Assembly: GCA_964527585.1 (NCBI GenBank)
Contig: CAZGPE010000004.1
Span: 1 to 64,000, forward strand
Source: Fimenecus sp964527585
GTDB taxonomy: Bacteria > Bacillota > Clostridia > Oscillospirales > Acutalibacteraceae
Length of the DNA: 64,000 nucleotides
Reading direction: 5' to 3'
In this document: piece by piece, positions 61,597 to 64,000 of the stretch
Layout of the letters: each line of letters opens with the position of its first letter
How positions within the stretch are numbered: the stretch's first letter is position 1
The notes under the pieces: generated by a model
The model's input: the letters and a program-made list of their open reading frames with translations, nothing else
What the model was told of the DNA's origin: nothing
Database searches by the model: none
Translations under genes and position numbers: made by a program

Positions 61597-61613
61597 AGCA
61601 AAGTCTCCTTTAT

Positions 61614-61821
61614 AAATAAAAAAGTGCGTCAACCGAAGTTAACGCACCGAAAAACGCAAACCCCGATTGTCGCCAAACAAATTCAAGTATTAAAGGAGAT
61701 CCTTGCATAATAACCTGACGGAATTTGCGGTTTTACTAAATTCACAAAGTTATTATGCGTAGACAAAGGCAGAATACTCCCTTGTTGCACGGCTTTCCCC
61801 TTTATATTGAATTTGTTTGGC
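61614..61821 (-). ncRNA. Structured ~205-nt leader RNA (candidate riboswitch/attenuator, or 6S-like RNA)
   Basis: The transcript predicted from the promoter at 61828-61856 begins with GCCAAACAAATTCA (61821-61808), which is perfectly complementary to TGAATTTGTTTGGC (61685-61672). The stem continues through TAT and AAAGGGGA pairing with TCTCCTTT..ATA for about 25 bp in total. Inside lie a 37-nt bulge with a CAAGG/CCTTTG hairpin, a second perfect stem GCATAATAAC / GTTATTATGC (61758-61749, 61714-61705) and an apical GAATTT/AAATTC stem. Then follow ~24 nt and an intrinsic terminator directly before the ribosome binding site of the EcsC-SHOCT gene. The layout is that of a transcriptional riboswitch. 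Pairing of both transcript ends also recalls 6S RNA. No known class is recognised. The interval 61597-61943 holds no gene. Confidence 0.72.
61616..61647 (-). terminator. Terminator at the end of the structured leader
   Basis: Minus-strand hairpin GTGCGTTAAC-TTCG-GTTGACGCAC (one G-T pair) followed by TTTTTTA, only ~12 nt before GGAG of the downstream gene. Confidence 0.88.
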
Positions 61822-61827
61822 ATAATC

Positions 61828-61856
61828 AGTATAACACCTTAACTCAAAAAATAAAA
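61828..61856 (-). promoter_or_regulatory. Extended -10 promoter of the structured leader
   Basis: Minus-strand TGTTATACT (extended -10, hexamer 61828-61833) with a weak -35 TTTTAT (61851-61856) at 17 bp. The predicted start falls exactly at the first paired base of the leader stem. Confidence 0.6.
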
Positions 61857-61893
61857 GATATTTTTATAAAAGGAAAATCTAATCCTTCTTTAT

Positions 61894-61928
61894 AAAAAAA
61901 GAACCCTCTCGGCTAAATCACCGAGAGG
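61894..61928 (-). terminator. Terminator of the hypothetical membrane protein gene
   Basis: Minus-strand CCTCTCGG / CCGAGAGG followed by GTTCTTTTTTT, about 16 bp after the stop codon. It insulates the structured leader from upstream transcription. Confidence 0.85.
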
Positions 61929-61943
61929 CTTCGCTTTTATTTA

Positions 61944-62720
61944 TTATTTATCGTTTTTCAAAATTTCCGACACTTCGCCGCAAACGGCATTATATGTGTT
62001 TGTATCAATTTCAAAAAGCACGCCGTTTATTTCAACCGCACCGTTGCCAACCGAAAGCGTAACGCTTTCATCTTGAGCCGTTCCGCCGATAACACATTTG
62101 AACTCAAACACTTTGTCGGAATCGGGTTCAATACGGACTTTTTCCGCCGTTTCTATTGCGGAAACCATTTTACAAATCAAAACCTTATCGGAGACAGTCT
62201 CCGTGCCGTTGCAATTTTCGAATTTTTTCGATTCTCGGTCAAGCAAAGTAATTTCCGCTTTTACAGTATCGTCTTTGAGCAAATTATTAAGCACGGATAA
62301 ATTTTCATCCGTATAGGTTTTGTATTTAAGAACTTCATATTCCACATCGCTTTTTATAAGCCCGTAATGTACAGAAACTCTCCATTGTGCACCGCCCTGA
62401 TTGTCGGTCAATGTGTATTCAACCTTATTATAACCGTATTTAATATCGGTTATTTCAGGTGCCTGAGCGTAATTTACAAATCCGTTTGCATCGTAGAAAT
62501 CAGCCGAAACATCGAGTATTTCCATTCTGAAGTCCGTGTCTTTTTCGGATATTCGTGTAAGCCTCGGAATGATTGCGTAAACCTTCGAGTTTGTACTGCC
62601 GTTAAGAATTCCCATATCATCGGTTGTCCAATACAACTTTGTCATCGGGAAAACAACGAACAAAAGAACCAAAACGACCGCTATCACCGTTACAGATATA
62701 ATACCTGCTTTCTTTTTCAT
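61944..62720 (-). CDS. Hypothetical single-pass membrane protein
   Basis: 258 residues. One N-terminal hydrophobic segment (about 6-28) follows a KKK start; no lipobox is present, so it is an anchor or uncleaved signal. The outside part has a mixed beta pattern (KVEYTLTDNQGGAQWRVSVHYG) and a C-terminal domain with an FKCVIGGTAQDESVTLSVGNGAVEINGVLFEI segment. No family is recognised. AGGAGG precedes the ATG and the gene is monocistronic between its own promoter and terminator. Confidence 0.75.
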   Translation of the reverse strand: MKKKAGIISVTVIAVVLVLLFVVFPMTKLYWTTDDMGILNGSTNSKVYAIIPRLTRISEKDTDFRMEILDVSADFYDANGFVNYAQAPEITDIKYGYNKVEYTLTDNQGGAQWRVSVHYGLIKSDVEYEVLKYKTYTDENLSVLNNLLKDDTVKAEITLLDRESKKFENCNGTETVSDKVLICKMVSAIETAEKVRIEPDSDKVFEFKCVIGGTAQDESVTLSVGNGAVEINGVLFEIDTNTYNAVCGEVSEILKNDK

Positions 62721-62762
62721 AATAATTCCTCCTTTATGCAGTTAACCTTTTCCTGCAATTCA

Positions 62763-62791
62763 ATTTAAGCAGAAACTGTCATTTTTTTCAA
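62763..62791 (-). promoter_or_regulatory. Promoter of the hypothetical membrane protein gene
   Basis: Minus-strand TTGAAA (62786-62791), 17 bp, TTAAAT (62763-62768), about 42 bp before the ATG. Confidence 0.6.
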
Positions 62792-62893
62792 TCGAAAGCG
62801 ACAAACACAAAAGAAAACGGCATAAATGCAGATTTTTTCAATAATTTGATAACTGTCGGAGTTGATTTACGAGTTATTTGTTTTTATGAAAAT

Positions 62894-63448
62894 TTATTTC
62901 AAACTGTTTTCAAGTTCCCTTTTAAGTCTTGACATCGGAAGACCGACAACATTCAAATAATCTCCGTTAATTTTTTTAACGAGCATTGCCCCCTTGCCTT
63001 GAATTCCGTATCCGCCCGCCTTATCAAAAGGTTCTCCTGTTTTTATGTAATCGGAAATTTCCTCTTGTGTTAAATTCCAAAACTCAACTTCCGTGTTTTC
63101 GTAAAACACGGTCTTTTTTTCTTTGTTTCTTATGCACACTCCGGTCAAAACACTGTGTGTTCTGCCCGAAAGAGCCGTAAGCATACGGTGAGCATCCGAT
63201 ATGTCTTTCGGTTTTCCTAAAATTTCACCGTCAAGAACCACTACCGTATCAGCCGAAATAACGATTTCATCATCTTCCGATTTTATTGCATCTCCCTTAA
63301 TTTGAGCAAGATACATTACCGCTTCCTCGGGGGAAATATTTTTCGGCAAAGTCTCATCCGCACTTGATGTTCTCACTTCGAACTCATATCCCGCACTGTG
63401 CAGTATTTCTTTTCTTCTCGGCGATCCCGAAGCCAATATTATCTTCAT
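62894..63448 (-). CDS. maf: Maf-family nucleoside triphosphate pyrophosphatase
   Basis: 184-residue house-cleaning pyrophosphatase acting on non-canonical or pyrimidine nucleotides, linked to septum formation in Bacillus. The N-terminal signature ASGSPRRKEIL (residues 5-15), SADTVVVLDGEILGKPKD and YIKTGEPFDKAGGYGIQGKG are all present. Its ATG overlaps the Nudix gene stop by 4 bp. No cell-shape genes are seen nearby. Confidence 0.96.
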   Translation of the reverse strand: MKIILASGSPRRKEILHSAGYEFEVRTSSADETLPKNISPEEAVMYLAQIKGDAIKSEDDEIVISADTVVVLDGEILGKPKDISDAHRMLTALSGRTHSVLTGVCIRNKEKKTVFYENTEVEFWNLTQEEISDYIKTGEPFDKAGGYGIQGKGAMLVKKINGDYLNVVGLPMSRLKRELENSLK

Positions 63449-63990
63449 TTTTCCGCTCCGTAAACTTTATGATAAACTTTCATTATTCCGACTTGCGTCT
63501 TTGAGTCTCTTATTTCGTTGTTCATAACCATTTCAAACGCTTTTTTCAACGGTATTTTTTTCACTTCGAGAAACTCATCCTCGTCTAAATCCTGCTCGGT
63601 AAATGTGATACCTTTGGCGAAATAAATATGAATAATTTCACCGCAATATCCGGGCGTGGGATAAAGTTTTCCGAGATCTTCATATTCCGAAGCAACCGTA
63701 CCCGTTTCTTCCCGAAGTTCTCTTTTTCCCGCTTCCAACGGATTTTCGCCGTATTCGAGTTTCCCCGCAGGTAATTCAAGCACCACTTCGGAATACGGAT
63801 ACCTAAACTGTTCAACAAACATCAATTCTTCATCTTCGGTTAATGCGGCAATACAAACACCGCCCGGATGTTCTACAACTTCTCTTTTAGATTCTGCTCC
63901 GTTGGGCAAAAGAACATCGTCAACTCTGAGATTGATTATTCTACCCTTAAACTTATAATCCTGTGTGATAGGCTTTTCTGCCATATCCAT
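63445..63990 (-). CDS. Nudix hydrolase, ADP-ribose pyrophosphatase type
   Basis: 181 residues (179 if the second ATG at 63984 is used; no clear ribosome binding site is visible before the window ends). The Nudix box reads GKLEYGENPLEAGKREL followed by REETG, fitting GX5EX7REUXEEXGU. The upstream EQFRYPYSEVVLELPAG segment is typical of NudF/YqkG ADP-ribose pyrophosphatases. It is translationally coupled with maf in a two-gene nucleotide-sanitising unit. Genes further upstream may exist beyond the window. Confidence 0.93.
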   Translation of the reverse strand: MDMAEKPITQDYKFKGRIINLRVDDVLLPNGAESKREVVEHPGGVCIAALTEDEELMFVEQFRYPYSEVVLELPAGKLEYGENPLEAGKRELREETGTVASEYEDLGKLYPTPGYCGEIIHIYFAKGITFTEQDLDEDEFLEVKKIPLKKAFEMVMNNEIRDSKTQVGIMKVYHKVYGAEK

Positions 63991-64000
63991 AATAAAATCA

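Noticed and set aside
61614..61821. Cobalamin riboswitch or SRP RNA in the EcsC leader
   Set aside because: GGGGAAAGCCG is superficially B12-like, but the conserved GCCACUG box is missing; the SRP tetraloop and helix 8 sequence are absent too.
1..64000. Mobile elements, prophage, CRISPR arrays, tRNA or rRNA genes
   Set aside because: I searched by eye for transposase or integrase motifs, direct repeat arrays and tRNA-like cloverleaf ends and found none.

Overview
The window looks like a stretch of core chromosome from a low-GC, Gram-positive anaerobe of the class Clostridia, most likely near the Ruminococcaceae/Oscillospiraceae (inference). The support is a canonical S10-spc-alpha ribosomal cluster, zinc-type S14 and L36, a KOW-domain protein between map and infA, a DUF6472 protein, an AspRS-GatCAB operon, a 4-thiol archaeal-type ProRS, lipoproteins with Firmicutes lipoboxes, and AGGAGG-type ribosome binding sites. 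I see no tRNA, rRNA, CRISPR array, insertion sequence or prophage.

Layout. 1-4.6 kb: fba (minus) with a consensus promoter; then plus-strand genes for a degenerate PRK06851-type P-loop protein, a cyclase-family hydrolase, a PRK07208-type FAD oxidoreductase and a small Cys-rich protein. 4.7-7.8 kb: ileS of the long, eukaryote-like type. 7.9-23.8 kb: 32 minus-strand genes from rpsJ to rplQ, driven by one promoter and a ~290-nt structured leader that contains an intrinsic terminator. 24-26 kb: a PHP-domain phosphatase and an AI-2E-family permease. 26-28.6 kb: hom and aspartate kinase. 28.6-33 kb: a minus-strand envelope operon (repeat lipoprotein, YjdF-like membrane protein, DegV, PrsA/SurA-like lipoprotein). 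33-38 kb: aspS-gatC-gatA-gatB. 38-41 kb: a P-type ATPase under a yybP-ykoY (manganese) riboswitch. 41-45 kb: an unusual operon with only the three membrane subunits of an Rnf-like complex (D, E, A) plus a DUF4015 protein. 45-50 kb: a MecA-like adaptor, rpe, a membrane protein, proA, proB and a lipoprotein. 50-59.4 kb: proS, acpP and a seven-gene tightly packed operon (TVP38, galK, two M42 peptidases, GNAT, a methionine-gamma-lyase-like protein, phosphohexomutase). 59.5-64 kb: a 2-hydroxyacid dehydrogenase, an EcsC-SHOCT protein behind a striking structured leader, a hypothetical membrane protein, maf and a Nudix hydrolase.

Most genes are housekeeping: translation, amino acid synthesis (proline; the homoserine/lysine branch) and sugar phosphate metabolism. 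The most unusual items are the ~205-nt leader RNA upstream of the EcsC-SHOCT gene (a possible undescribed riboswitch or a 6S-like RNA), the partial Rnf-like DEA operon, the manganese riboswitch on a calcium-type ATPase, and the S10-operon attenuator. Start codons below were chosen from visible ribosome binding sites and promoters, so several are shorter than the longest open frame. All family assignments come from sequence recognition only; no database search was possible.
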